Counted from the first letter of the stretch, positions 24,944 through 34,627 are shown. The stretch is DNA of 64,000 nucleotides from Anaerolineae bacterium (GCA_022843385.1 JALHNT010000002.1:1-64000), one strand, 5' to 3'. A program made the numbers and translations. The notes: generated from the letters alone by a model not told the origin.

Positions 24944-25864
24944 ATGATCGAAGTGAACGGTCTGACCAAACGCTATGGGCATCTTCTGGCGGTCAACCAT
25001 ATCTCGTTTGAGGCCAGAGAAGGCGAAGTGATCGGGCTGCTCGGCCCGAATGGTGCTGGCAAAACCACCACCATGCGCATGTTGACCGGCTTCATGCCTC
25101 CCACCGAGGGCAGCGCCAAGATAGCGGGCTTTGATGTATTCACCGATTCGCTGGAAGTGCGCAAGCGGGTGGGTTATCTGCCGGAGCGCGTGCCGGTGTA
25201 TCCTGACATGACTGTCTCAGCCTATGTCGCTTTCTGGGCACAGTTGCGCGGTATCCGAATTCCCCAGAAACGGGTTGAGGCGGTTCTCGATCAGGTCAAT
25301 CTGCTGGATCGTCGCTCAACCGTCATCCGCAACCTGTCGAAAGGAATGCGCCAGCGCCTGGGTCTGGCACAGGCCTTAGTACATGATCCGCCAGTCATCA
25401 TTCTCGATGAGCCGACCATTGGCATCGATCCGCAGCAGGTCATCGAGGTGCGCCAGAGTGTACGTCAGCTTGGGCAAAAGCATACTGTCCTCTTCAGCAC
25501 CCATATCCTCTCGGAAGCCGAACAGGTTTGTGACCGCGTGGTGATCATTGACCGGGGTCAGATTGTCGCGCAAGGGACACCGGCCAGCCTGCGTCAGCAA
25601 TTGCAGCATGGGTCCTCGCTCTATTTGCAGGTGACAGGAGCGAACGAGGCGACGCTGCGCAAGCTCTTGGATACCCTACCCGGCGTACAGAAAATCGAGC
25701 GGCAGGGCGAAGGCTTCGTCATCCAGACGCGCACCAATGCTGATCTGCGCGGCGATATTGCCCAAAAGGTCATTCAGGGCGGGTATCGCCTTCTGGAGCT
25801 GCGACCCGTCGCCATGACATTAGAAGACATCTTCCTCGATATTGTGGGACGTGAAACGAAATGA
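24944..25864 (+). CDS. ABC transporter ATP-binding protein (GldA/NosF-like)
   Basis: 306 residues. Walker A is GPNGAGKTT at residues 34-42, the signature is LSKGMRQRLGLAQA, Walker B is VIILDEPTIGID, and the switch is STHILSEAEQVCD. The C-terminal ~80 residues are the usual extra domain of this subgroup. It energises the permease encoded next, which overlaps by 4 bases. Gene order (ATPase, short permease, GldG-like, DUF4340) matches the gliding-associated ABC cassettes of Bacteroidetes, which are also widespread in non-gliding bacteria, so export of an unknown substrate is the safe reading. Confidence 0.9.
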   Translation: MIEVNGLTKRYGHLLAVNHISFEAREGEVIGLLGPNGAGKTTTMRMLTGFMPPTEGSAKIAGFDVFTDSLEVRKRVGYLPERVPVYPDMTVSAYVAFWAQLRGIRIPQKRVEAVLDQVNLLDRRSTVIRNLSKGMRQRLGLAQALVHDPPVIILDEPTIGIDPQQVIEVRQSVRQLGQKHTVLFSTHILSEAEQVCDRVVIIDRGQIVAQGTPASLRQQLQHGSSLYLQVTGANEATLRKLLDTLPGVQKIERQGEGFVIQTRTNADLRGDIAQKVIQGGYRLLELRPVAMTLEDIFLDIVGRETK

Positions 25865-26586
25865 GTGGAACCTGGATCATCTTCCGCCGGGAGGTCAACC
25901 AGTATTTTACCTCCCCCACCGCATATCTCATCGCGGCGGCACTGCTGCTCATCACCGGGCTGTATTTCAATTATGATGTCAGCATCAGCGTCACCGTCAA
26001 GCCCATCGAACCAGCGTTGATCCCCAACTTCCTGGCCGGCATGATGATTGTATTTGGCCCGCTGTTGACGATGCGCATGCTGGCAGAAGAACAACGTGAA
26101 GGAACTCTCGAACTGCTGCTGACTTCCCCGGTGAACGATGCCGCTATTGTCTTCGGCAAGTTTCTGGCAGCATGGCTCTACTTCAGCCTCATGCTGGCGC
26201 TCACGCTGGTGTATCAGATCATCGCAGTCAGCATCTCACAGCCGGACGTCTCGCATATGATCGGTGCCTACATCGGCATCTGGTTATATGGGGGAGCCTG
26301 CCTGGCAGTTGGGCTGATGTTTTCGGCGTTAACCGAGAACCAGATCATGGCTGCGTTTCTGAGCATCGCCACTCTGCTTATGCTGTATCTGGGTGATCTG
26401 GCCGGACAGATTGTGGCGAACCTCGATCTGGCGTTCATCATCCGGCAGTTGACGCTGGGCGGGCATTACACCACATCGTTCGCCGTTGGCATCATCCGCG
26501 CCGAAGACATTGCCTATTTCGCCGGTCTGATCGCGATTATGCTCTTCATCGCAATTCGCGTGGTCGAATCCCACAGGTGGCGCTGA
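25861..26586 (+). CDS. ABC transporter permease (GldF-like, ABC-2 type)
   Basis: 241 residues with six predicted membrane helices. The pattern PLLTMRMLAEEQREGTLELLLTSPV between the second and third helices is diagnostic of this ABC-2 permease group. It overlaps the ATPase gene (ATGA) and the GldG-like gene (TGATG). Confidence 0.9.
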   Translation: MSGTWIIFRREVNQYFTSPTAYLIAAALLLITGLYFNYDVSISVTVKPIEPALIPNFLAGMMIVFGPLLTMRMLAEEQREGTLELLLTSPVNDAAIVFGKFLAAWLYFSLMLALTLVYQIIAVSISQPDVSHMIGAYIGIWLYGGACLAVGLMFSALTENQIMAAFLSIATLLMLYLGDLAGQIVANLDLAFIIRQLTLGGHYTTSFAVGIIRAEDIAYFAGLIAIMLFIAIRVVESHRWR

Positions 26587-28214
26587 TGCAAAAAGAAAAT
26601 ATCACCATAACGCGCAATCAGATCGGCCTGTGGGTCAGCGCCCTCGGCGGCATCGCGTTGTTGATCGGCGTTATCGGCTACATCTGGCAGGGCGGATTCA
26701 GTTCATTCATCATCGGCTCATTCATCGTCGGAGCAGTGGGGCTCATTCTGTGGGCAGTCGTGACCCCGGATGAATTTCGTGGCTTCGTGCGCGGGCGGCA
26801 AACCCGCTATACCACCGGTGCAATCTTCGGTACGCTGCTCCTGGTCGGCATCCTGGCGCTGGCTTACGTCATCATCGCCCGTGCCGTCATCACACTCGAT
26901 ATGACGCAGGATCAGCGCTACACCCTGAGTAGCGAAACCCGCGCCCTGCTGAACCGGGTCAACCGCCCCATTCAAATCACTGGCTTCTACAGCCCAGCAG
27001 CGCTGCGCCAGCGCGCCATTGACGATCAGTATTATCGACAGTATGAGGTCGAAACCAACAGCCTCATCACCCGCCTTTACATCGACCCCATCGAGCAACC
27101 AGCAGTAGCCCGGAATTTCGGTGCCGATATCGATGGTCAGGTGTTCATCTCCTACCTGAATGCCGATGGCAGCGTTGACTTCAGCAGTCTGGCGCGTGTC
27201 CCTCGATCAGATTTTCAGGAACGTGACATGACACAGGCGTTGTCGCGGTTACTGATTGCAGGCTCATTGACCGTCTACTTTGAGCAGAGTCATGGCGAAT
27301 TGGACCCGAGCGATACAAGCCAGCAAGGCATCTCTGGCATCAACAATGGCATTCGCGAAAGCGGGATCATCACCTTTCCATTGTTTCTGACCGAACTAGC
27401 ACAGACCGGTGGTAGCATTCCTGCCGATGCCGCGGCAGTCGTTCTGGCTCGTCCCACGACAGATTTCAATGAGCAGGAAATCGGGGTGCTGGATCGCTAC
27501 CTGCGGCAGGGTGGCGCGTTGATGATTCTGACGGATGTCCTTTACAACGCCGACGCTTTTCTGCGGCAGGACAGTCTGTTCAACCAGTATCTTTGGGCCA
27601 ATTTTGGTCTGCGCGCTTTGGATGCCGTCATCGTTGATCCGGCTTCCAGTTCCGGCAGCGCTCTCGACATCATCAGCGCCTCCGTCTTCGTGGATAATCA
27701 AATCGTGCAGCGCATTGACCAGGAAAATGCCCCTACCCTGTTCCGTCTGGCACGAGCCATCGAAGTCAACAGCAATCCACCGCCGGACACCCCCAATGGC
27801 CGCGCGATCATGTCGTCGGAGCAGAGTTATGGCGAGACCAATCTGGCGGCGCTGGGTCAAACCAATACCTTCCAGTTCGATGCCGGACAGGATATTCCAG
27901 GGCCGCTGACTTCGGTTGCCTGGGCCAACAACCGCGCGACGGGCGCAAAAATTCTGATGATCGGTGACAGCGACTTTGCCACTAACGGTCTGGTTCTGAC
28001 CAGCGGCAATGCTATCCTGTTCACCGATGGTCTTTCCTGGTTAACCGGCTTCAGCGATCAGATCAACTTCGCGCCGCAGGCGTTTCAAACTACGCCTGTG
28101 ATTTTCGTAAGCTCTGAGCAACTGGACCTGATCGCATTTATCACAGTTTTCCTGATGCCCGGTGCATTAGTCGCTGCTGGCACTGGCATCTGGCTGCGGA
28201 GGATGCGCGCATGA
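26586..28214 (+). CDS. GldG-like ABC auxiliary protein
   Basis: 542 residues. Three N-terminal membrane helices (about residues 12-35, 42-60, 80-105) precede a large extracytoplasmic domain of the ABC_transp_aux/GldG type. ITLDMTQDQRYTLSSETRALLN marks its start. The domain ends in IGDSDFATN and a last helix at the C-terminus (FITVFLMPGALVAAGTGIWL). It presumably works with the upstream ATPase and permease. I use the ATG overlapping the permease stop; the GTG nine bases earlier has no advantage. Confidence 0.85.
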   Translation: MQKENITITRNQIGLWVSALGGIALLIGVIGYIWQGGFSSFIIGSFIVGAVGLILWAVVTPDEFRGFVRGRQTRYTTGAIFGTLLLVGILALAYVIIARAVITLDMTQDQRYTLSSETRALLNRVNRPIQITGFYSPAALRQRAIDDQYYRQYEVETNSLITRLYIDPIEQPAVARNFGADIDGQVFISYLNADGSVDFSSLARVPRSDFQERDMTQALSRLLIAGSLTVYFEQSHGELDPSDTSQQGISGINNGIRESGIITFPLFLTELAQTGGSIPADAAAVVLARPTTDFNEQEIGVLDRYLRQGGALMILTDVLYNADAFLRQDSLFNQYLWANFGLRALDAVIVDPASSSGSALDIISASVFVDNQIVQRIDQENAPTLFRLARAIEVNSNPPPDTPNGRAIMSSEQSYGETNLAALGQTNTFQFDAGQDIPGPLTSVAWANNRATGAKILMIGDSDFATNGLVLTSGNAILFTDGLSWLTGFSDQINFAPQAFQTTPVIFVSSEQLDLIAFITVFLMPGALVAAGTGIWLRRMRA

Positions 28215-28762
28215 ACCGTCGTCAGATGCTGGGGCTGCTGCTCGTGTTTGTCGTACTGGCCGGGATTGCGTACTGGCAAGCGCAGCCCCCGCCAGAGCCA
28301 AACCCAATGGAAGCGCTGACTGGTTTCAACTTGATGGCGCAGACGCTTCAATTCAACGAAACTGACCTGGCCGTCATCCGACTGCGTGACCCGCGCAGCA
28401 ATTTCGCTTTCACCATCCGACTGGATGCGGTTGGAAACTGGGTTGAAGGTGACAGCGGGGCAAGTTTAGACCAGGTCGAAGCGTCTAATATTGCAAAGAC
28501 AGTGGCGCTGCTACCCTATCGCACGACTATTCCGATTGAGCCATCCACCAATCTGGCTGATTTTGGTTTCCTGCCCCAACCTTTCCTGGGCATCGATCTC
28601 ATCCTGAAAGATGGTCGCACCCATGGCATCGTCGTCGGCAGCCTGACCGTGCCGCAGGAACATCGCTATGCCACTGCCGACAACATTCAGCAAATACTCA
28701 TTTTGGAGCGCGCACCCATTGATTATCTGGTCGCGATCCTCAATAAGCCACCATTAACTTGA
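28211..28762 (+). CDS. DUF4340-type membrane-anchored protein
   Basis: 183 residues. An N-terminal membrane anchor (LLLVFVVLAGIAYW) is followed by a beta-rich domain with the LRDPRSNFAFTIRLD and LILKDGRTHGIVVG pattern of DUF4340. Members usually follow a GldG-like gene, as here (4-base overlap), and are taken as part of the same complex. Its stop codon overlaps a candidate promoter for the next transcription unit. Confidence 0.8.
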   Translation: MNRRQMLGLLLVFVVLAGIAYWQAQPPPEPNPMEALTGFNLMAQTLQFNETDLAVIRLRDPRSNFAFTIRLDAVGNWVEGDSGASLDQVEASNIAKTVALLPYRTTIPIEPSTNLADFGFLPQPFLGIDLILKDGRTHGIVVGSLTVPQEHRYATADNIQQILILERAPIDYLVAILNKPPLT

Positions 28763-28787
28763 CAAGGAATCAAAACCTCGTTAATGT
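28759..28787 (+). promoter_or_regulatory. Candidate promoter upstream of rpoD
   Basis: A consensus TTGACA is followed after 17 bases by TAATGT. The -10 is imperfect, but the site overlaps a perfect palindrome at 28785-28797, as a repressor operator would. It lies about 160 bases before the sigma factor start. Confidence 0.4.
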
Positions 28788-28797
28788 ACTCAGTACA
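28785..28797. promoter_or_regulatory. Operator-like palindrome upstream of rpoD
   Basis: Perfect dyad TGTACT-C-AGTACA overlapping the candidate -10 box and start point. The regulator is unknown. Confidence 0.45.
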
Positions 28798-28948
28798 CAG
28801 GTGGATAGTTGGTTTCCCGGCTTGCGTATCCGCAATTGACCTCGAAACGGCACCAATCGAACATTTTTCGTCAGCATTAGCGTTACAAGATATACTCAGA
28901 GAGGATGATCCCTGCTACAGATGGTAGCTGGGTCTGGTTAGACAGCGT

Positions 28949-30202
28949 ATGTTGATGGTAATGGCACAAGACAAACGAGAACACATTCGCGCACAGCTTA
29001 CCCGCAAGGCTCAGGAACAGGGCGTCGTCACCTATGATGACATCCTGGCACTGCTGCCCGATGCTGAACGCGATATCGGCATGTTAGACGAGATCATGGA
29101 GAGTCTGATGGACGCAGGCGTGGAGGTTGTCGCCGCGGCTCCAGTCGATATTTCGATTCCCCCGGATGACGCAGCACTGGATCGCCCGGAAGAATTTCTC
29201 GACTTTGATGAAGAAGATCTGGACCTTGGACTGGCGGATTGGGACGAAGACCTGACCGATGATGCCGGCTATCAGCAGGCATTGGATACCGATGACGTCG
29301 TCGGCCTCTACCTCAAGGAAGCCGGACGGGTGCCGCTGCTGACCGCGGAAGAAGAAGTTTCGCTGGCGAAGCGGATGGAAGCGGCCGAGATGGCAAAAGA
29401 GCAGTTGGAAGCGATGGGCAACCGGCTTCCGCCTGATGATGTCTATACGCTCAAAGACATCATGATCGATGGAGAGGCGGCTCAGGAACACCTGATTCGC
29501 GCCAATGCGCGTCTGGTCATCAGCGTCGCCAAGAAGTACATCGGGCGTGGCGTTCCGTTCCTCGATCTGATCCAGGAAGGCAACATCGGCCTGATCCGCG
29601 CCACCAATAAATTCGAGTATCAGCGCGGGCATAAGTTCAGCACCTATGCCACCTGGTGGATTCGGCAGGCGGTCAGCCGCGCTGTCGCCGACCAGGGACG
29701 CACCATTCGTGTACCGGTGCATATGGGCGACCAGCTCAACCGGATGCGCCGGGTGCAGTTGAACCTGATCCAGGAATTGGGGCGTGAGCCGTCCATGGAA
29801 GAACTGGCGGAGGGGATGCAAACCACGCCCGACAAGATTGAGACGCTGCTGGAAATCGCTCGCCATCCAGTGAGCCTCGAAACACCGATTGACGACGAAG
29901 GCGATTCAACCTTTGGCGATTTCGTCGAGGATGTCAGTAGCCCGGCTCCCAGCGAAGAAGTCGCAACTCACCTGCTGCACGAGCAGTTGAGCAAGGCGCT
30001 CAACCGGCTGCCACCGCGTGAAGCCCAGATCCTCAAGCTGCGCTATGGCCTGGAGGATGGTCGGGTCTACACACTTGAAGAAGTCGGTCAAACCATTGGC
30101 GTGACTCGTGAGCGGGTGCGCCAGTTGGAAGCGCAAGCCCTGAACCGCCTGCGCCAATCATCGGCGCATGTCATCCTGCGCGATTATCTCTACGAGGAGT
30201 AG
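28949..30202 (+). CDS. rpoD: RNA polymerase primary-type sigma factor (sigma-70 family)
   Basis: 417 residues. An acidic region 1.1-like N-terminus is followed by region 1.2 ([22 protein letters not shown]). Region 2 holds [15 protein letters not shown], the -10 recognition helix ([17 protein letters not shown]) and RVPVHM. Region 3 is present, and region 4 has the -35 binding helix ([19 protein letters not shown]). All parts of a group 1/2 sigma are complete; the short distance between regions 1.2 and 2 means there is almost no non-conserved insert. It is probably the housekeeping sigma, but a group 2 paralogue cannot be excluded. Several ATGs lie in the first five codons and no clear ribosome binding site fixes the start. 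Confidence 0.93.
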   Translation: MLMVMAQDKREHIRAQLTRKAQEQGVVTYDDILALLPDAERDIGMLDEIMESLMDAGVEVVAAAPVDISIPPDDAALDRPEEFLDFDEEDLDLGLADWDEDLTDDAGYQQALDTDDVVGLYLKEAGRVPLLTAEEEVSLAKRMEAAEMAKEQLEAMGNRLPPDDVYTLKDIMIDGEAAQEHLIRANARLVISVAKKYIGRGVPFLDLIQEGNIGLIRATNKFEYQRGHKFSTYATWWIRQAVSRAVADQGRTIRVPVHMGDQLNRMRRVQLNLIQELGREPSMEELAEGMQTTPDKIETLLEIARHPVSLETPIDDEGDSTFGDFVEDVSSPAPSEEVATHLLHEQLSKALNRLPPREAQILKLRYGLEDGRVYTLEEVGQTIGVTRERVRQLEAQALNRLRQSSAHVILRDYLYEE

Positions 30203-30205
30203 ATC

Positions 30206-30991
30206 GTGCCAGCAAAGGGATGGCGAGGTCCGTGGCTCTGGCCGCTGGCGCTAGTGGCCGTCGGCGTGGTACTGCTGCTGAACAACTTTCTGCTGCTGGG
30301 CGACTTCAACGCCGCCAGCCTGTGGCCGCTGATCCTGGTCTTCGCCGGGGTAGCGATCCTGCTGCGTGGTGATCTGACGCCCAGCATCGAAGCCCGTACC
30401 TTTGGCATCACTCGTGGCAGCGTCGAGTCAGCAACCTTGGAAATCAATGCCGCCGAGATTGATGTCCAGGCGCGGGCGCTCCAACAGGAAGGGCGCCTGA
30501 TTGCCGGGCAGTACGCCGCCGGATCGCGCCCGACGATGAAGGTCAGCGATACACACACTCATCTTAAGATGGATCGATCCGCCACCCCCTGGCTATCATT
30601 TGCCGACTGGGAGTTGGCGCTGGCACGAGATCTGCCCTGGAATATTCTGGTCAGCAGTCACCTGGGGCAGGTCAATCTCAACCTGGTTGACCTGATCGTT
30701 CAGGATGTCGTGGTCGGCACCGGTGTCGGTGACATTCGCTTCATCTGTCCGCGTGAAGCGCTCGGAAGCATCCGCCTGCAATCGGCACTGGGCAACATTC
30801 ACCTCATTACCCCCGTCGGCCATCGGACTGAGATTCGGGTTCAAGGGGGACGATTATTTGGCATCCATGCCGATGAACGGCGTTACGAGTCTCTGGAACC
30901 GGGTGTTTTCATCAGCAAAGATGCTAACGATGCGGCACCAGCACTCTCGATTGTAATTCGCGGCACGTTTGGAGACGTCTTCCTGACGTAA
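30206..30991 (+). CDS. Membrane-anchored toast-rack / LiaF-like protein
   Basis: 261 residues. Two N-terminal membrane helices (LALVAVGVVLLLNNFLLL and LWPLILVFAGVAILL) precede a repetitive beta-helix domain (VGTGVGDIRFICP, SALGNIHLITP), as in LiaF and toast-rack proteins linked to envelope stress control. GTG start with GAGGAG 6 bases upstream, 3 bases after rpoD, so the two are co-transcribed. A role in envelope sensing is an inference from the fold. Confidence 0.78.
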   Translation: MPAKGWRGPWLWPLALVAVGVVLLLNNFLLLGDFNAASLWPLILVFAGVAILLRGDLTPSIEARTFGITRGSVESATLEINAAEIDVQARALQQEGRLIAGQYAAGSRPTMKVSDTHTHLKMDRSATPWLSFADWELALARDLPWNILVSSHLGQVNLNLVDLIVQDVVVGTGVGDIRFICPREALGSIRLQSALGNIHLITPVGHRTEIRVQGGRLFGIHADERRYESLEPGVFISKDANDAAPALSIVIRGTFGDVFLT

Positions 30992-30995
30992 CAGC

Positions 30996-31544
30996 ATGGC
31001 AAGCGGCTTTCTGATTCGCGATGGCTTACCCAGCGATATTCCAGCGTGTCTTGCACTCGATCACACCTATCAGACCGATTTCATCTGGCAGGTGAACATC
31101 ACCGAGAATCACGGCGACTGGCAGATCAACCTCACAACCCAGCGCCTTCCCCGCACTGTCGATCTGATGCATAACGCCAGTGAAGACCGTTTGCGGCAGG
31201 CATTACCGCGTCAACAGGGATTTCTGGTCGCCATCTCAAAAGACGATAATGATCTCTTGGGCTATGTCGCGCTGTATAATGATGAGGCGCACGACATCGC
31301 CTGGATGCAGGATATTGTGGTCTCGCGTCCATATCGCCGCCACCACATTGCGACTCGACTGTTGAATGTCGCCCGCGCCTGGGCCAAAGAGCAGGGGCGC
31401 AGCCGTTTGATGGTGGAAACCCGTACCCAAAATTACCCGGCCATCGCCTTTTGCCAGCAGAGTGGCCTCAAGTTCTGTGGATTTAACGACCATTACTTTA
31501 TTAATCAGGATATCGCTGTTTTCTTCTGTCAATCTCTGCGATGA
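30996..31544 (+). CDS. GNAT-family N-acetyltransferase
   Basis: 182 residues. Motif A reads WMQDIVVSRPYRRHHIATRLLN and the C-terminal strand region NYPAIAFCQQSGLKFCGFND, which resembles streptothricin-acetyltransferase-like GNATs. It is 4 bases from the toast-rack gene and 12 from the next gene. The substrate is not known; resistance to an antibiotic should not be assumed. Confidence 0.85.
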   Translation: MASGFLIRDGLPSDIPACLALDHTYQTDFIWQVNITENHGDWQINLTTQRLPRTVDLMHNASEDRLRQALPRQQGFLVAISKDDNDLLGYVALYNDEAHDIAWMQDIVVSRPYRRHHIATRLLNVARAWAKEQGRSRLMVETRTQNYPAIAFCQQSGLKFCGFNDHYFINQDIAVFFCQSLR

Positions 31545-31556
31545 GTCGATAGCGCT

Positions 31557-33491
31557 ATGGAAGACTTTCTCAGCGTCATTCTGAATTCGTTCAATGAAAC
31601 GCTGACCACCGCCATTCTGGTGCTGTCAGCCTCAATGCTCCTTTACAACCTGACGCGCAATTTACACAATCGCGTGGCCCGAACCTCCGGCGCGCTGTTA
31701 GCTTGCGTCAGCGTGGTCTCACTGGCGGATGTTCTGGTGTCGCTGCGACCGGGCAGCGTGGTGTTGGATGGCGTTGTCCGCCTCCAATGGATCGGCATCG
31801 CATTTGTGCCTGCGGCCATGTTCCACCTGTCCGATGCGCTGTTAGAGACAACGGGCTTACCTTCACGCGGACGGCGCAAATCCGTAGCGCGGATGCTGTA
31901 CTTCCTCAGCCTGCTGTTCGTGATCGCCGCAGCCTTCACCGATCTCTTGATAATCCCCAATATCCAGGGCTTTCGCCTCGTCAACATCGTCGGTGGCAGC
32001 CTGTTTCCAGTCTACGTCGCCTACTTCTTCACTGCCGCAGTTGTCGCGTTTGTAAATATCCAGCGCGCTCGCCAGCGCTGCCTGACGCGCGACACGCGCC
32101 GGCGCATGGGCTATCTGCAATTCGCCATGCTGACCCCGGCCTTTGGCATTTTTCCCTACTCTATTCTGGCTGGAATCAGTGAGACCAGCACGCTAGCGAT
32201 GATCTTCCTGGTGAATTTGTCCAATCTGGTCATCGTCCTGTTGTTGCTGTTCCTGGCATATCCCCTCTCCTTCTTCGGCAGTCACCAACCGGATCGTGCC
32301 GTTAAGTCTGACCTGCTGCGATTCATGCTGCGCGGCCCTGGTACCGGTCTGTTGGCCCTCGTAGTCATTATCTTCCTGACTCCCGCCACGCGCATTCTGG
32401 GGCTGCCTGGCACAACCTTTATGCCGTTCGCTGTCGTTGGCACCGTGATGTTCTGGCAGTGGTTCATCGCGCTGGCGTTGCCTCGTCTGGAAAAGCGGTT
32501 GATCTATTCCGGCGAAGATGGCGAGCAGATTGAGAAGCTGCAAAACCTGACGGAGCGCCTGCTCACTCGCTCTGATCTGCTTCAACTCCTCGATGCCATT
32601 CTTGCGTCCGCCTGTGACTTCTTGCAGGTCAATACAGCCTTCATCATCGACTTGAATCATGGTCATGCAGCAGAGGTCGTCGCCAGCATCGGCCCGAGCC
32701 GACCCAAAGAGAATTGGCTAGGTGAGCAGGAAGCCGCGCTGCGCCAACAACTGCCAGCCGTTCGCACCGACGATACGCCTGAAATTCTGACCTGGCACAA
32801 TTACTGGATCATTCCGCTGTACAGCAAGCGCCTATCCGAAGAGCAGTCGAATCCGCTGATTGGTGTTTTCGGCATTCAGGCGCGTGCCGCCACCATCGAT
32901 CTGTCTGAAGATGATTGGCTCCTCCTTCGTAAACAAATCCGCCGCGCCGCCGATACGCTGGACGATATGCGCCTCCAAAGCGAGATTTATGCGGCACTCG
33001 AAGGATTGCTTCCCCAGATCAGCATCACTCGTTCCAAAGCGGCTGAGGTCGAATTCCTGCCGGGCCGCGATCCCTCATCACAAAGCGAAAGCGAACCGCC
33101 CGATAGAGATCAGTTTATCGAACAGGTCAAGGTCGCCCTCAAACAGTATTGGGGTGGTCCCGGACTGACCAACAGCCAGCTTCTCGAACTACAAATTGTG
33201 AAGACCAGCCTGAGCGATAACGGCAATCATCCGGCGCGGACGCTGCGTGGCATCTTGCAGGAAGCGATTGACCGCCAGAAGCCGGAAGGCGAACGCAAAC
33301 TCCTCAGCCCGGAATGGATGGTCTACAACATCCTCGATCTGCGCTTCATTGAACGTCTGAAAGTCCGCGATGTTGCGATCCGCCTGGCCTTGAGCGAACC
33401 CGACTTCTATCGCAAGCAAAAAGTCGCTATTGAGGCAGTGGCTCAAACCCTGCTGGATATGGATCAAAAAGCCCGGCAAGTCGGCTCATAG
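31557..33491 (+). CDS. Membrane sensor (7TM-type) with GAF domain and C-terminal HTH-like region, no kinase
   Basis: 644 residues. The first ~320 residues have about eight membrane helices and resemble the 7TM N-terminal region of some histidine kinases. A GAF-like domain spans about residues 330-470 (LLQLLDAILASACDFLQVNTAFIIDLN). No HisKA, HATPase or GGDEF motif follows. Instead the end, about residues 575-640, is helical and ends in LKVRDVAIRLALSEPDFYRKQ, which looks like a winged-helix or HTH unit. A membrane-tethered one-component regulator is the simplest reading, but it is an inference. It lies last in the rpoD-toast-rack-GNAT run. Confidence 0.65.
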   Translation: MEDFLSVILNSFNETLTTAILVLSASMLLYNLTRNLHNRVARTSGALLACVSVVSLADVLVSLRPGSVVLDGVVRLQWIGIAFVPAAMFHLSDALLETTGLPSRGRRKSVARMLYFLSLLFVIAAAFTDLLIIPNIQGFRLVNIVGGSLFPVYVAYFFTAAVVAFVNIQRARQRCLTRDTRRRMGYLQFAMLTPAFGIFPYSILAGISETSTLAMIFLVNLSNLVIVLLLLFLAYPLSFFGSHQPDRAVKSDLLRFMLRGPGTGLLALVVIIFLTPATRILGLPGTTFMPFAVVGTVMFWQWFIALALPRLEKRLIYSGEDGEQIEKLQNLTERLLTRSDLLQLLDAILASACDFLQVNTAFIIDLNHGHAAEVVASIGPSRPKENWLGEQEAALRQQLPAVRTDDTPEILTWHNYWIIPLYSKRLSEEQSNPLIGVFGIQARAATIDLSEDDWLLLRKQIRRAADTLDDMRLQSEIYAALEGLLPQISITRSKAAEVEFLPGRDPSSQSESEPPDRDQFIEQVKVALKQYWGGPGLTNSQLLELQIVKTSLSDNGNHPARTLRGILQEAIDRQKPEGERKLLSPEWMVYNILDLRFIERLKVRDVAIRLALSEPDFYRKQKVAIEAVAQTLLDMDQKARQVGS

Positions 33492-33508
33492 CCGCTTGAA
33501 AGATCGTT

Positions 33509-33537
33509 TTGCAATCCCGTTTATACCGCACTATAAT
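33509..33537 (+). promoter_or_regulatory. Promoter of the S1-domain gene
   Basis: TTGCAA and a perfect TATAAT separated by exactly 17 bases. Start of transcription about 97 bases before the ATG. This is one of the best promoters in the window. Confidence 0.75.
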
Positions 33538-33640
33538 CTCTACAAAGGGAAGTATTAGCGTTCGCCGATGACGCCATCCGTAATTCATATCCATATCGCC
33601 CGCTCGATGATGAGGTTAGTTTTTACTGCTAGGGGGCAGG

Positions 33641-34627
33641 ATGACAACTAATTCACCACGACGAGATTTTTCGTCGCCACCACCCTTGGATGAAGGCTAT
33701 TGGTCAGCTCTGCTGAATGACGGGGAATACACTGACCACAGTCCGCATGATTCCGGGCGATTGGAAGCCGCACACGCCAATCACAGTGCCGGGACGCATC
33801 ATAACGGCACCCACAAGACTCCGGACCACGACTGGGTGGAAATCGCCCAACTAATGAACCAGGACGAAGTGATCGAGATGGCCGTCATCGGTTTCAATCG
33901 TGGGGGGTTGCTGGTTGAATGGCACTCACTGCATGGCTTCGTGCCTGCCAGTCAGTTGATGGAATTCCCCGCCACCGGGACATCGATCCAACGCCGCAAC
34001 GCCTTGATGAATCTGGTCGGTCAGAAGCTCAGTCTGCGGGTGATCGAACTGAATGCAGAACAAAATCGTCTAATTCTTTCCGAGCGGGCTGCCAGTGTCG
34101 GCATTGGTGAGCGCGCCCGCGTGCTGCACGACCTCCAGCCCGGCGATACCGTTTCGGGCTTTGTCACCAACTTGTGTGACTTCGGTGCCTTCGTCGATCT
34201 CGGTGGATTAGAAGGACTGATCCACATCAGCGAATTGAGTTGGGGGCGTGTTGGACACCCGGCTGATATTCTCGAACGCGGCGAAGAGGTGGATGTCTAT
34301 ATTCTGGATGTTGATCGCGATGCCGGGCGCATCGCCCTCAGCTACAAGCGGATGCATCCTGATCCCTGGGCAACTGTTAACGAACGGTTCCGCGTCGGTC
34401 AGATTGTCGAAGGCACGATCACCAATGTGGTCGACTTCGGTGCCTTCGCCTGCATTGAAGATGGTCTGGAAGGGCTGATCCACGTCTCCGAGATGGCGGA
34501 AGGTCACTTCCTCCACCCGCGCAATGTCGTCAACGAAGGACAGGTCATTACCGCCCGCGTCCTGAGCATCGACAGCCATGCCCGTCGTCTGGGCCTCAGC
34601 CTGCGCCTCAATACGCAACCGTCATAA
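33641..34627 (+). CDS. S1-domain RNA-binding protein (RpsA-like)
   Basis: 328 residues. A disordered His/Ser-rich N-terminus of about 65 residues is followed by three S1 OB-fold repeats: a diverged one near residues 70-150 (HGFVPASQLMEF), then two strong ones near 157-227 (DFGAFVDLGGLEGLIHISELSW) and 243-322 (DFGAFACIEDGLEGLIHVSEM). Bacteria outside Proteobacteria often have short S1 proteins like this, which assist translation initiation or RNA turnover. It has its own promoter and terminator, and is thus monocistronic. A G-rich ribosome binding site precedes the ATG. Confidence 0.88.
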   Translation: MTTNSPRRDFSSPPPLDEGYWSALLNDGEYTDHSPHDSGRLEAAHANHSAGTHHNGTHKTPDHDWVEIAQLMNQDEVIEMAVIGFNRGGLLVEWHSLHGFVPASQLMEFPATGTSIQRRNALMNLVGQKLSLRVIELNAEQNRLILSERAASVGIGERARVLHDLQPGDTVSGFVTNLCDFGAFVDLGGLEGLIHISELSWGRVGHPADILERGEEVDVYILDVDRDAGRIALSYKRMHPDPWATVNERFRVGQIVEGTITNVVDFGAFACIEDGLEGLIHVSEMAEGHFLHPRNVVNEGQVITARVLSIDSHARRLGLSLRLNTQPS

